Of a stretch of DNA of 64,000 nucleotides, positions 15,946 through 25,201 are shown piece after piece. The position numbers and the translations under genes were made by a program. The notes below the pieces were generated by a model. The model was given only the letters and a program-made list of their open reading frames with translations, made no database searches and was not told the DNA's origin. The stretch lies in the NCBI GenBank assembly GCA_016779205.1, contig JADHOC010000004.1, forward strand, positions 62,001-126,000, read 5' to 3'. Source of the stretch: Planctomycetota bacterium (lineage in GTDB: Bacteria > Planctomycetota > UBA1135 > GCA-002686595). Position 1 is the first letter of the stretch, and each line of letters begins with the position of its first letter.

Positions 15946-17646
15946 ATGGTCAGCATCGGAGAATTGCTCCTGGACGCGGGACTCACCCGGGACCAGCTCG
16001 AGGAATGCCGCGGGATCTCCGCGGTCTCGGGCGACTCCATCGATCGGGTCATCCTCGCCAAGGACTTCATGGAGGAGGGCACCCTCCTCCAGATCTACGC
16101 CAAGCACCTCGGCTACGAGTTCCGCAAGAGCCTCGACGGGACGAAGGTCCCCGTGACCTTCGTGGACTCCGTTCCGGTCAACTTCGCGCGGAACTACAAC
16201 CTCGTCGCCCTCGAGTCGGGCGACGGCGTCCTGAAGGTGGCGACCTGCTCGCCCCTGGACCCCCACCCGATGGACGACCTCGCGGCCATGATCGGCACCG
16301 AGGTGGACGCGGTCCTCGCGCCCCGTCAGGAGATCACGACGCTCATCGCTCGCGCGTACCGCCACAAGGCGGACGGCGTGGACGAGGCCCTGGACGCCGT
16401 CTCCGAGGATGGAGACATCGGCTCCCTCGCCGCGGAGATCGACGACTCGGAGGACGTGCTCGACGTCTCCAACAAGGCGCCGATCATCAAGCTGGTGAAC
16501 ACCATCCTGTTCCAGGCGCTCAAGCTCCGCTCCTCGGACGTCCACTTCCAGCCGTACCCCGACCGGATGCAGGTGCGCTTCCGGATTGACGGCATCCTCT
16601 ATGACATGGACGCGATCCCCAAGCGCGTCCAAGACGCGATCATCAGCCGCGTCAAGGTCATGGGCAAGATGGACATCGCGGAGCGTCGCCTCCCCCAGGA
16701 CGGCCGCGCCTCGCTGCGCATCGGCGACGGCGAGGTCGACGTCCGGATCAGCTCGGTCCCCACCAGCACCGGTGAGCGGATCGTCATGCGTCTGCTCGAC
16801 AAGACCGCCAAGCTGTACCGCCTCAACGAGATCGGGCTCGAGGACAAGAACCTCGAGATGATCCGGGAGTACCTGGACTACAACCACGGCATCGTCCTGG
16901 TCACCGGGCCCACCGGCTCGGGAAAGACCACCACGCTCTACGCCTCCATGGCGGAGATCGACACGACCAAGAAGAACATCCTCACCATCGAGGACCCGGT
17001 CGAGTACGCCATCGGCGGCATCAGCCAGGTGCAGGTCAACCAGAAGAAGGGGCTCACCTTCGCCTCGGGCCTGCGCTCGTTCCTGCGCCAGGACCCCGAC
17101 GTCATGATGGTCGGTGAGATCCGGGACCTGGAGACGGCGGAGGTCGCCATCCGGGCGGCCCTCACCGGCCACCTGGTGTTCTCGACGGTCCACACCAACG
17201 ACTCGGCCAGCACCATCACCCGGATGGTGGACCAGGGCGTCGAGAGCTACCTGGTGGCCTCGTCCATCGTGCTCATCATCGCCCAGCGCCTGGTGCGGAC
17301 GATCTGCCCCCACTGCAAGGTGGTGGTGCCCATCGACGACGAGTGGGCCGCCAAGCTGCGCAAGGTGGACATGACGCCGGACGAGCTCGGCGGCGAGATC
17401 GCATACGGCCCCGGCTGCGACGAGTGCTTCCACTCCGGCTACGCGGGCCGTACCGCCATCTACGAGTTCCTCCCCGTGACCGAGCGAATTCGGACCATGG
17501 TCATGGAGGGCGCCAGCGCCTCGGAGATCAAGCGGGAGCAGATCAACGAGGGCTTCCAGACCCTGCGTGCCGACGGGCGCAAGAAGATCATCCAGGGCGT
17601 CACCACGCCGGACGAGGTCCTGCGCGTCACCCAGCTCGACGTCTGA
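15946..17646 (+). CDS. gspE: Type II secretion/type IV pilus assembly ATPase GspE
   Basis: 566 residues, full length. The N-terminal third is an MshEN/N1E-type domain (MVSIGELLLDAGLTRDQL). The ATPase domain has Walker A GPTGSGKT (321-328), the Asp box around ILTIEDPVEYAI, Walker B DPDVMMVGEIRD and the His box AALTGHLVFSTVHT. A tetracysteine zinc motif (CPHC ... CDEC) near residues 452-488 is typical of GspE/PilB. It powers pseudopilus assembly from the cytoplasmic side. It starts 23 bases after gspD. Confidence 0.95.
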   Translation: MVSIGELLLDAGLTRDQLEECRGISAVSGDSIDRVILAKDFMEEGTLLQIYAKHLGYEFRKSLDGTKVPVTFVDSVPVNFARNYNLVALESGDGVLKVATCSPLDPHPMDDLAAMIGTEVDAVLAPRQEITTLIARAYRHKADGVDEALDAVSEDGDIGSLAAEIDDSEDVLDVSNKAPIIKLVNTILFQALKLRSSDVHFQPYPDRMQVRFRIDGILYDMDAIPKRVQDAIISRVKVMGKMDIAERRLPQDGRASLRIGDGEVDVRISSVPTSTGERIVMRLLDKTAKLYRLNEIGLEDKNLEMIREYLDYNHGIVLVTGPTGSGKTTTLYASMAEIDTTKKNILTIEDPVEYAIGGISQVQVNQKKGLTFASGLRSFLRQDPDVMMVGEIRDLETAEVAIRAALTGHLVFSTVHTNDSASTITRMVDQGVESYLVASSIVLIIAQRLVRTICPHCKVVVPIDDEWAAKLRKVDMTPDELGGEIAYGPGCDECFHSGYAGRTAIYEFLPVTERIRTMVMEGASASEIKREQINEGFQTLRADGRKKIIQGVTTPDEVLRVTQLDV

Positions 17647-17669
17647 GCCAAGCTCGCGGACCACCTCCC

Positions 17670-18935
17670 ATGCCGATCTACGAGTACAAGGCCTACACCA
17701 GTGGCGGCGCGACCAAGTCGGGCGTCATTGACGCCGACACGGAGCGAGACGCGCGAGCGAAGCTCCGGAAGGACAGCCTGATCGTCTCGAGCATCTCGGC
17801 GACCCGTGGCGGCAAGAAGGTCAAGAAGAAGTCCAAGGACGCCGGCGAGCCGAGCCGCCTCTCGAAGCTGCTGGAGTCGCGGACCGCGAGCCAGGGGCCC
17901 GGCGCCCGTGAGATCGACATCGTGGCGGGAATGACCCGGCAGCTGGCGACCCTCCTGGGCTCCGGCATCGCGCTCAACGAGTCCCTCTCCGCGCTCGTGG
18001 ACCAGGCCGAGCAGAAGCGGGTGGAGACCCTGTGCCGGGAGCTCCGCGAGGACATCCAGCAGGGCGCCAACCTGGCCGACGCGCTGATGAAGCACCCCGG
18101 CTGGTTCACGCCGCTCTACGTGAACATGGTCCGCGCCGGACAGGCGGCGGGCAACCTCGACACGGTGCTCACGCGCCTCGCCGACTACATGCAGAGCCAG
18201 CGAGCCCTGCGGCGCAAGATCGTTGGCGCGCTGACGTACCCGCTGATGATGATCGGCATCGGCATGATCGTGGTCACCATCCTGATGGCCAAGGTCGTGC
18301 CGGAGATCACCCGGATGCTCATCGAGCAGAACAAGGAGCTCCCCCCCTCGACACGCATCCTGGTGGGCGCGAGCGACTTCCTGAAGAGCTGGTGGTGGGC
18401 GGTCTTCCTGCTGATCGGGGTGATCTCGTTCATGTTCGAGCGCACCTACAGCAAGGGTGAGAACGGACGCCTGGTGATCGACCGCACCCTGCTCCGGATC
18501 CCCGTCGTCGGCGACCTGATGCGACGGGCGGCGGTGTCCCGCTTCACGCGCACCCTCTCGACCCTGCTGCAGTCCGGCGTCCCCGTGATCCAGTCCCTGG
18601 AGATCACCCAGAGCGTCGTGGGCAACCGCGTCGTGGCCGACGCCACGGGCCACATCAAGGAGCGCGTGGTCGAGGGCACCGACATCGCGACGCCCCTGCG
18701 CAACAGCGGCGCGTTCCCCTCCACCGTCGGCTACATGGTCGTGGTCGGCGAGCAGTCCGGCGAGCTCGAGCAGATGCTCGACCGCATCGCCATCGCCTAT
18801 GACGAGGAGATCGAGGTCGCCGCCGAGCGCTTCACGAGCCTCCTCGAGCCCATCATGATCGTCCTGCTGGCGGGCGTCGTCGGCTACATCGTCTTCGCCA
18901 TCGTCCAGCCCATTCTCGACATCGGCCAGGTCTGA
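17670..18935 (+). CDS. gspF: Type II secretion inner-membrane platform protein GspF
   Basis: 421 residues from the ATG at 17670 (MPIYEYKAYTSGGATKSG, the usual GspF opening). Two homologous helical T2SSF domains are visible, each with RQLATLLGSGIAL- or TLSTLLQSGVPV-type signatures, and three membrane segments (around residues 190, 240 and 395). A Lys-rich linker (residues 45-60) follows the N-terminal domain. It starts 23 bases after gspE; upstream in-frame codons overlap gspE and are not used. Confidence 0.95.
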   Translation: MPIYEYKAYTSGGATKSGVIDADTERDARAKLRKDSLIVSSISATRGGKKVKKKSKDAGEPSRLSKLLESRTASQGPGAREIDIVAGMTRQLATLLGSGIALNESLSALVDQAEQKRVETLCRELREDIQQGANLADALMKHPGWFTPLYVNMVRAGQAAGNLDTVLTRLADYMQSQRALRRKIVGALTYPLMMIGIGMIVVTILMAKVVPEITRMLIEQNKELPPSTRILVGASDFLKSWWWAVFLLIGVISFMFERTYSKGENGRLVIDRTLLRIPVVGDLMRRAAVSRFTRTLSTLLQSGVPVIQSLEITQSVVGNRVVADATGHIKERVVEGTDIATPLRNSGAFPSTVGYMVVVGEQSGELEQMLDRIAIAYDEEIEVAAERFTSLLEPIMIVLLAGVVGYIVFAIVQPILDIGQV

Positions 18936-18985
18936 TCGGACCGGCCCGCCCACCGCACCAGCCCGGTGCCCACCCACTACCCACC

Positions 18986-19426
18986 ATGAAGATCAACCGC
19001 CGCCACCTCGCGTCCCGGAGCGCAGGCTTCTCGCTCGCCGAACTGATGGTCGTCATCGTCATCATCGGCCTCCTCGCCACGGTGGTCGTCCCCAACGTGG
19101 TCAGCAAGCTCGGCACCGCCAGCATCTCCAAGGCCAAGGCCGACATCACCGCCCTTGATGGGGCCGTCGAGTCCTTCCAGATGGACAACGCGAGCCGCCT
19201 GCCCGAGAGCCTCGAGATCCTCGTCGAGAAGGACGAGTTCGGGGCCAGCTACCTGAAGCAGACCGTGGTGCCCCGCGACCCGTGGGGCAACGAGTACATC
19301 TTCGAGCCCGATGGGAACGGCGACTCCGGCTACCTCATCTGGACCTACGGCGCCGATGGCTCCCAGGGTGGCGAGGGCAAGAACATGGACTTCAACAACC
19401 AGATGATTCGCAACGGCGAGGTCTGA
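18986..19426 (+). CDS. gspG: Major pseudopilin GspG
   Basis: 146 residues. The prepilin peptidase site is AG|FSLAE with Glu5 of the mature protein, followed by the hydrophobic helix LMVVIVIIGLLATVVVPNVV. The C-terminal half carries the GspG signature (VVPRDPWGNEYIFEPDG, then YLIWTYGADGSQGGEG). The last contains the calcium-site loop of major pseudopilins. It builds the shaft of the pseudopilus. 50 bases after gspF. Confidence 0.95.
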   Translation: MKINRRHLASRSAGFSLAELMVVIVIIGLLATVVVPNVVSKLGTASISKAKADITALDGAVESFQMDNASRLPESLEILVEKDEFGASYLKQTVVPRDPWGNEYIFEPDGNGDSGYLIWTYGADGSQGGEGKNMDFNNQMIRNGEV

Positions 19427-19428
19427 GG

Positions 19429-20013
19429 GTGCGCCGCGCGGCCTCTCCCTTCACGCCGAACAACGGCCAGCGCCGACGGGGATTCTCCCTCGTCGAGCTC
19501 ATGGTCGTGGCGGCCGTGATCGGGATGGGCACCTACATCATCTCCGTCAGCTACGACGCCTTCGTCCCCAAGGAGCGGCTCAACACCGCCGTACGCTCCC
19601 TGACCGCGCTCTTGCGCGAGACCCGCAGCCAGGCCATCAGCCGCTCCCTCGAGTTCTTCGTGGAGTACGACCTCGACGGAGAGCGGTATCGCCGGGTCAC
19701 GCCCTTCGTCCTGGGCGGCGGTCGCTTCGACGCCGAGGTGAACGATGACTCCGAGCGGGCCTACGGGAACTGGCAGAGGCTCCCGGACGGCGTCGAGTTC
19801 GAGGTCGTTGCCATCGCCGGCGAGACCTACGACGCCGGCCCCGTCTTCGCGCGCTTCGACCCCCGCGGGGCGGCCTCCGATCACCAGGTCGTCCTGAAGC
19901 AGCCGGCGTACGGGAATTTCTTCACCATCGAGATCATGGCCCTCACGGGGACCTTCAAGTTCCACCGTGACGTGTTCATCCGAGAGGCCCCGGACGACGG
20001 AGACTTCCGATGA
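19429..20013 (+). CDS. gspH: Minor pseudopilin, GspH-like
   Basis: 194 residues from a GTG 2 bases after the gspG stop, with GAGG inside the gspG stop region as ribosome site. The prepilin motif is RRRG|FSLVELMVVAAVIGMGTYI. The remainder is a beta-rich globular domain (LRETRSQAISRSLEFFVEYDL fits the GspH/FimT pattern of a helix with conserved Ala/Arg). It would sit at the pseudopilus as a minor subunit. The letter assignment to H rests on order and domain look, so it is moderately certain. Confidence 0.85.
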   Translation: MRRAASPFTPNNGQRRRGFSLVELMVVAAVIGMGTYIISVSYDAFVPKERLNTAVRSLTALLRETRSQAISRSLEFFVEYDLDGERYRRVTPFVLGGGRFDAEVNDDSERAYGNWQRLPDGVEFEVVAIAGETYDAGPVFARFDPRGAASDHQVVLKQPAYGNFFTIEIMALTGTFKFHRDVFIREAPDDGDFR

Positions 20014-20633
20014 GGCCCACCCTGCGACCCGCCGCGACGGCCCGCGCCGGCTTCACCCTCGCCGAGGCGGCGGTGACCATCGCCATCGTCGCCGTCGTGC
20101 TGACGGTCATGCTCCAGGGCCTGGAAGGCGCCAAGTTCAGCGCGGCCCACAACCGCGCCCGCAAGACGGCCTTCGAGCTCGGCTCCGAGATGATTGGGAT
20201 GATCTCCGCGGGCCTCTGGCAGGAGGAGATCGAGTCCGGCCTGACCGGCAGCTTCGCGGAGCAGGACGAGCCCGACTTCTACTGGGAGCTGGCCCTCGGA
20301 GAGGACGCGCTCGCCGAGGCGACGGACGACGACGGCACGGAGCGCCCGTTCGACAACTACGCCGCCCGGCGAGACTGGGAGGACTCGCAGGACGACGACG
20401 ACGAGGAAGATGAGGAGAGCACCGAGCCCTTCGAGAAGGTGAAGCTGCGCGTCAGCTACCCGAAGTTCTCGGACTACCCCCAGGAGCTCGTCCTCGAGCG
20501 CTGGATCCGGTGGGAGCAGGTCTACGGCCTCTCGGAGGAGGACCTGCTCGCCGAGGAGCAGGCGGGCGAGGCAGGAACCGGCGCCGGCGCCCCCGCCGGC
20601 GGCCAGAACAGCTTGGACGGTGGAGGAAGATGA
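20010..20633 (+). CDS. Minor pseudopilin, GspI-position, with acidic insert
   Basis: 207 residues; the ATG overlaps the stop of the previous gene (ATGA). The prepilin motif is ARAG|FTLAEAAVTIAIVAVVLTVML. The globular part holds a run of acidic residues (DDDDEEDEE, near residues 130-138) and ends in a Gly/Ala-rich tail. By order it is the GspI position, though the length exceeds a typical GspI (about 120-130 residues). The acidic loop suggests calcium or partner binding; this is an inference. Confidence 0.8.
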   Translation: MRPTLRPAATARAGFTLAEAAVTIAIVAVVLTVMLQGLEGAKFSAAHNRARKTAFELGSEMIGMISAGLWQEEIESGLTGSFAEQDEPDFYWELALGEDALAEATDDDGTERPFDNYAARRDWEDSQDDDDEEDEESTEPFEKVKLRVSYPKFSDYPQELVLERWIRWEQVYGLSEEDLLAEEQAGEAGTGAGAPAGGQNSLDGGGR

Positions 20634-21589
20634 TGAAGGGCACGCGACACACACCGAAGGCCAGCGCGGGCGACCGCGGCTTCACCCTCGTGGAGGTGCT
20701 GCTGGTCATCGTGATCATGAGCATGATGTTCGTCAGCATCTCGAAGCTCATGCAGGCCGCGCGTCGAACGCGCGACACCATCCACAACTTCCAGGAGATG
20801 CAGCTCGCCGGCCCCGCCGTCCTCGAGCTGATGATCCGGGATCTCCGCGGGGTGTTCACCACGAGCCGGCCGCGCAACACCTGGCTCCAGATCACGGACC
20901 GTACAGTCAACGGTCAAGACGCGGACCGTATCGACTTCGTGACCACCACCGACAGCCTGGTGGTCAACCTGAGCGACGGCTCTGAGAATGTCCGCGCCGA
21001 CGTCAATGAGGTCGGCTACATGATGCGGCCCAACCGGGACAACGATGAGTTCCTGGAGGTCTATCGCAGGGAGGACTTCGGCGTGGACGAGGAGCCCTTC
21101 AACGGCGGCTCGTACATCTTCCTTTCGGACCAGGTGAAGGGCTTCAACATCGAGGTCTTCACCGAGGACGGGCCGGACGCGGAGCCCTACGACGGCTGGG
21201 GCGAGATCTCCGGGGACGAGGAGCTGATCGGCCTCCCCGCCTGGATCCGACTCTCCCTCACCGTTGAGCTCAAGCCGCGCATCGACCGCGAGTCCATGGA
21301 CTTCAGCGGCAGGGATCGACGCACGATGACCTACACCCGCGTGGTCAGGTTCCCCGAGGCCTTGCGGGTCGCCGAGGGTGAGATCCCACGCCTCGCGCTC
21401 CCGCAGGCACCGGGCGCCACCGCCTCCGACCCCGAAGCTGGCGGCGACGACGAGGTCGTCCCCGGCAGCGGGATCACGGCCACTGGCGGCCGCGGCCAGA
21501 ACAACACCAAGGGCGGCGGTCGAGGAAGCGGGGACGGACGCGCAGCGGGTAGCGTGCGCTCCAATGTCGAGACCGTCGGCGGCCGCTAG
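20633..21589 (+). CDS. gspJ: Minor pseudopilin, GspJ-like, with Gly/Ser-rich tail
   Basis: 318 residues. GGAGG at 20622-20626 favours the second of two adjacent ATGs (20633; 20630 is the other). The prepilin motif is DRG|FTLVEVLLVIVIMSMMFVSI. A GspJ-like middle (ELMIRDLRGVFTTSRP ... ADRIDFVTTTDSL) follows, then about 60 residues rich in Gly, Ala, Pro and Asp at the end, unlike classical GspJ. Last gene of the gsp operon; the following gene is on the other strand. No GspC, K, L or M gene follows. Confidence 0.85.
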   Translation: MKGTRHTPKASAGDRGFTLVEVLLVIVIMSMMFVSISKLMQAARRTRDTIHNFQEMQLAGPAVLELMIRDLRGVFTTSRPRNTWLQITDRTVNGQDADRIDFVTTTDSLVVNLSDGSENVRADVNEVGYMMRPNRDNDEFLEVYRREDFGVDEEPFNGGSYIFLSDQVKGFNIEVFTEDGPDAEPYDGWGEISGDEELIGLPAWIRLSLTVELKPRIDRESMDFSGRDRRTMTYTRVVRFPEALRVAEGEIPRLALPQAPGATASDPEAGGDDEVVPGSGITATGGRGQNNTKGGGRGSGDGRAAGSVRSNVETVGGR

Positions 21590-21625
21590 CCCGGTCCGCG
21601 GCGGAGGGCGCCCGCCCCATCGAGC

Positions 21626-22906
21626 TCAGCTGAGCGGTTGCCCGAGCAGCTCCCGGCCGCCCAGGTAAGGGCGGAGCGGAGCAGGCACCGAGACCGTGCC
21701 GTCCTCGTTCTGGTGGTTCTCCACCAGGGCGATGAGCATCCTCGTCGACGCCGCCACCGTGTTGTTCAGGGTGTGGCAGTGGTGCACCTTGCCCTCCGCG
21801 TCCCGGTAACGCAGACCCAGGCGGCGGGCCTGGAAGTCATGGAAGCGGGACGCGCTGTGGGTCTCGCCGTAGCTCTCGCGGGAGGGCATCCAGGTCTCGA
21901 TGTCGAACTTCTGAACCTGCGGCTGACCGAGGTCCCCCCCGCAAACGTTCACGACGCGGTAGGGCAGCTCCAGCGCCTGAAGCACCGCCTCCGAGTTCCC
22001 GAGGATGGCCTGGTGATGCTCGAGGCTCTGGGCCTCGTCTGCCCTGTCGACGACCACCTGCTCCACCTTCTGGAACTGGTGGACGCGGTAGAGCCCCTTG
22101 GTGTCCTTGCCATACGTCCCCGCCTCGCGCCGGTAGCAGCTGGACTGGGCCACGAACTTGAGGGGCAGGTCCGCGCCATCCAGGATCTCGTCCTGGTAGA
22201 GCGCGGTGACCGGCACCTCGGCCGTACCGACGAGGCAGAGGTCGTCCCGGTCATCGCAACGGTAGGCCTGATCCTCGCCGCCCGGGAAGTAGCCGGTGCC
22301 GACCATGGTCTCGCTGCGCACGAGCGTGGGGACCGAGAGCGGGGTGAAGCCGCGGGCCACCATGGAGTCGAAGGCGAAGCGCATGACCGCGTGTTCCAGC
22401 AGGGACATGTCCCCCAGCAGCACGTAGTTCCGGCTCCCCGAGAGCCTCGCGCCGCGCACGGCGTCGATCCAGTTGTGCGCCTCGCCAAGCTCGCTGTGGG
22501 AGCGGGGCGTGAACCCGAAGCCCCGCGGCTCCCCCCAGCGCTTGATCTCGACGTTGTCCTCGTCCGTGGCGCCCTCCGGCACGGCCTCGGCGGGGACGTT
22601 GGGGACCAGGAGTAGCTTGGCGTCGAGCGCCTCGACGACCTCCTTCTGCCGCGCCTCCATGGCCTTGAGGGTGGCCTTCTCCTGGGCCTGGGCCTCCACG
22701 AGGGCGGGGCGCTCCTCGGGGGTGGCCTGCGCGATCGTCTTGCCCGCAGCCTTGGACCTGGAGCGCGCCTCGTCCACCTTCCCCACGAGCTCCCGCCGCT
22801 CGGCATCGAGACTCAGGATCTCGTCCACGTCGCACGGGATGTGCTTCTTGGCGGCCCCCGCCTTCACGGCGTCGGGGTTATTGACGATGAATTTCAGGTC
22901 CAGCAC
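21626..22906 (-). CDS. serS: Seryl-tRNA synthetase
   Basis: 426 residues, normal length. The N-terminal tRNA-binding coiled coil spans about residues 30-100 (charged, Lys/Glu-rich). The class II core includes motif 2 around FVAQSSCYRREAGTYGKDT and motif 3 around VHHCHTLNNTVAASTRMLIALVENHQ, and HDFQARRLGLRYR matches the DFQARR signature. It charges tRNA-Ser with serine in the cytoplasm. The start MLDLKFIVNNPDAVK is the standard SerRS opening. Convergent with the gsp operon. Confidence 0.97.
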   Translation of the reverse strand: MLDLKFIVNNPDAVKAGAAKKHIPCDVDEILSLDAERRELVGKVDEARSRSKAAGKTIAQATPEERPALVEAQAQEKATLKAMEARQKEVVEALDAKLLLVPNVPAEAVPEGATDEDNVEIKRWGEPRGFGFTPRSHSELGEAHNWIDAVRGARLSGSRNYVLLGDMSLLEHAVMRFAFDSMVARGFTPLSVPTLVRSETMVGTGYFPGGEDQAYRCDDRDDLCLVGTAEVPVTALYQDEILDGADLPLKFVAQSSCYRREAGTYGKDTKGLYRVHQFQKVEQVVVDRADEAQSLEHHQAILGNSEAVLQALELPYRVVNVCGGDLGQPQVQKFDIETWMPSRESYGETHSASRFHDFQARRLGLRYRDAEGKVHHCHTLNNTVAASTRMLIALVENHQNEDGTVSVPAPLRPYLGGRELLGQPLS

Positions 22907-23001
22907 GTCGGAGGCCCACCGCCTGGGGTGGGACGCTTGGGGTCAGGGAGAGTGGGTCAGGAGAGCGAGACGCGCCCACGCTAGGGCGCGAGCGGACATC
23001 A

Positions 23002-25014
23002 TCACTTCCAGTCGGAGGTGATCTTGCCGAAGAGCCGGTTCTTCTTCTCCATCAGCTGAACTTCCGCGTCGCCGACCTTGGCCGGGATCTCCTTGTCGAG
23101 GGGCTTCCAGAGGGCCGCCCACCCGTGCTTCTGGACCCCGTCCTGATCCAGCGCCGGCTTGAGCTTCTCCGTCATGACGGCCCGCTCGCCGCCGACCTTG
23201 CGGACGGAGGCCTCGGGGATCGGGACGGCACCGTAGATCCGCTCGTAGGACTCGCCACCGACCCCCACCACGCGCACCGAGGTCCCGTTCACGGTGACCC
23301 CGCTGCCGGAGGTCTCGTACTCGTAGTCGAAGGTGAAGGGGGACCCCGTCTCGACCACCACGTTCTTGCCCTCGAGGACGTCGTAGACCGGCATGTTCTC
23401 GGTGGGGAGGATCACGGCCTTCATCATCTGCATCTTCTTGCCCTTGCGGACGAGCCCGAAGCAGAGCTCCCAGCGGCCGATGGGCACCTCCACCTTCTTG
23501 CCCCCGGAGACGTCGATGTAGGTGTTCTCGAGGTCCTGACCGATGCCCTTGAGCACGTAGTAGTCGGGCTTGAGCCCCTTGGACTTCAGCTGAATCGTGC
23601 CGGTCTTGAACTCGAAGGGCTGCGCCTTGAGCTCGACCCCGCCGTTCACCGCCTCGAGCTTCTGCCAACCCGCGTCACCCAGGTTCACGTACTCGGAGAA
23701 GGGCTGCGCCTTCTTGGCGCCGCCGACGCGGATGGAGTCGAACTCCGGCTGGAACGCGTCCTTGACCATCCCGAAGTGCGGCCAGCGCTGGGGGAGCGAG
23801 CCGTAGATCCCGTCGATGTTGTCATCGATCACCTCGATCTTCTCTCCCGCGACCTCCCCCGTCATCGCGCCACCGGGCACGAAGTAGAGGCTGAGGGAGG
23901 TGTCGGTCATCCCGAGGTTCATGGTGATCCCCTGGTAGTAGTCCACCTCGCGCCCCATGTCGCACAGCACCGCCCACCTGCGCTTGGAGGCCCCGGTCCC
24001 GAGCTCGAAGGTCACGGGCTCGAGCTTGCCCCGCAGGGGCCAGGTGTCGTCCACGCCGCCGCCGTCGATCGTGACCTTGCTGGACGCCGCGCGCGTCATG
24101 GTGGGGCTGTCGGTGACCCGGGCGAACTTCCCCGTGGAGCCCTTGCCCTGCAGGACGACCGTGGGCCAGATCTGGCGGTGCTCGTCGAGGTAGTAGTTCG
24201 GTCGCTGGGTGTCCTTGACGTCCTTGAACGCCTCGAAGCTCAACTTCGCGGTCACCGCCTCACCGGTGGACTTCGGGCCGGCCGGCGCCGCTGCCGCGCC
24301 CCCTCCGCCAGAACCGCCGGCCTCGCCGCCGCCGTTCCCGAAGCCGAGGGCCTCCAGCGACTTCAGGCGCGGGACGCTCTGCTTGTAGGTGCGGTCCTTG
24401 ACGCCGAGGGCCTCACGGATCGCGACGAAGCGCGAGTAGCCGTCGGCCACCCGGCGGAAGTCCGCCTTCTTGCCGTGGTAGGTCTCCTCCAGCGAGGTCG
24501 CCACGCCGATGTAGCACTGCCCGAGCATCCACTGGTCCCCGATCTCCTCGAAGCCCTTGGCCAGGGACGCGTACTCGTCGGCCACGCGCAGGAGCGCCTT
24601 CTTGTCCTTCGCGGCGATGGCCTCGATCTGCTCTCGGTTGACCTTGTCGAACTTCTGCTTCTGGGTGAAGCGGTTGCGCTTCTGGTTCGCGTCGAGGCGC
24701 GCGAAGAAGCGCTCCATCTCCGACGGGAAGTTGGACTCGAAGCACCGCTTCCAGGACCCGCTCAGGGCCTCGAAGCGCTCGTAGAGCACATCGTTGGGTG
24801 AGTTCGCGATGAGCTCGGAGGTGTTCAGGATGCAGAACACGCCCGCGTCCATGTTGTCCCGCATCAGGCTGTCCATCTTCGACTTCGAGCCGATCTTCGC
24901 CGCCTTGTCGAAGGCGAGCCGGAACGTGGTGTTCGGATCCTGCGCGGCCGCCGGGGTCGCGAGCAGGAAGGCGGAGACGAGGGAGAGGAGCGCGAGGATC
25001 GGGAGACGTGCCAT
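23002..25014 (-). CDS. Large secreted protein of unknown function
   Basis: 670 residues from the ATG at 25014, which places a clear Sec signal peptide (MARLPILALLSLVSAFLLATPAAAQ). Residues 25-220 are helical and charged (a TPR-like or alpha-solenoid look: KDKKALLRVADEYASLAKGFEE). A Gly/Ala-rich spacer near residue 235 leads to a beta-rich C-terminal two-thirds (for example YYQGITMNLGMTDTSLSLYFVPGG, then FEFKTGTIQLKSKGLKPDYYVL). No catalytic motif found. It looks like planctomycete envelope proteins with a helical N-domain and sheet-rich tail. It stands alone between serS and the rhomboid gene. Confidence 0.75.
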   Translation of the reverse strand: MARLPILALLSLVSAFLLATPAAAQDPNTTFRLAFDKAAKIGSKSKMDSLMRDNMDAGVFCILNTSELIANSPNDVLYERFEALSGSWKRCFESNFPSEMERFFARLDANQKRNRFTQKQKFDKVNREQIEAIAAKDKKALLRVADEYASLAKGFEEIGDQWMLGQCYIGVATSLEETYHGKKADFRRVADGYSRFVAIREALGVKDRTYKQSVPRLKSLEALGFGNGGGEAGGSGGGGAAAAPAGPKSTGEAVTAKLSFEAFKDVKDTQRPNYYLDEHRQIWPTVVLQGKGSTGKFARVTDSPTMTRAASSKVTIDGGGVDDTWPLRGKLEPVTFELGTGASKRRWAVLCDMGREVDYYQGITMNLGMTDTSLSLYFVPGGAMTGEVAGEKIEVIDDNIDGIYGSLPQRWPHFGMVKDAFQPEFDSIRVGGAKKAQPFSEYVNLGDAGWQKLEAVNGGVELKAQPFEFKTGTIQLKSKGLKPDYYVLKGIGQDLENTYIDVSGGKKVEVPIGRWELCFGLVRKGKKMQMMKAVILPTENMPVYDVLEGKNVVVETGSPFTFDYEYETSGSGVTVNGTSVRVVGVGGESYERIYGAVPIPEASVRKVGGERAVMTEKLKPALDQDGVQKHGWAALWKPLDKEIPAKVGDAEVQLMEKKNRLFGKITSDWK

Positions 25015-25201
25015 GGCGTGATGGGTGGGCTCAGGAGATGGCCGAGGGCCTTTCCTATGGTAGCGAGGGAGGCCGCCACCGTTGCACCCCTGGGGCGCCC
25101 CGCCGGAAGATCCCAGGCCCCCCCCACCGCCCGGGCCCACGGGGACGGCGCGCCGCCACCCCGTACAGCGCTCGGCACGGGGCCGGGCCAGGGCGAAATC
25201 C

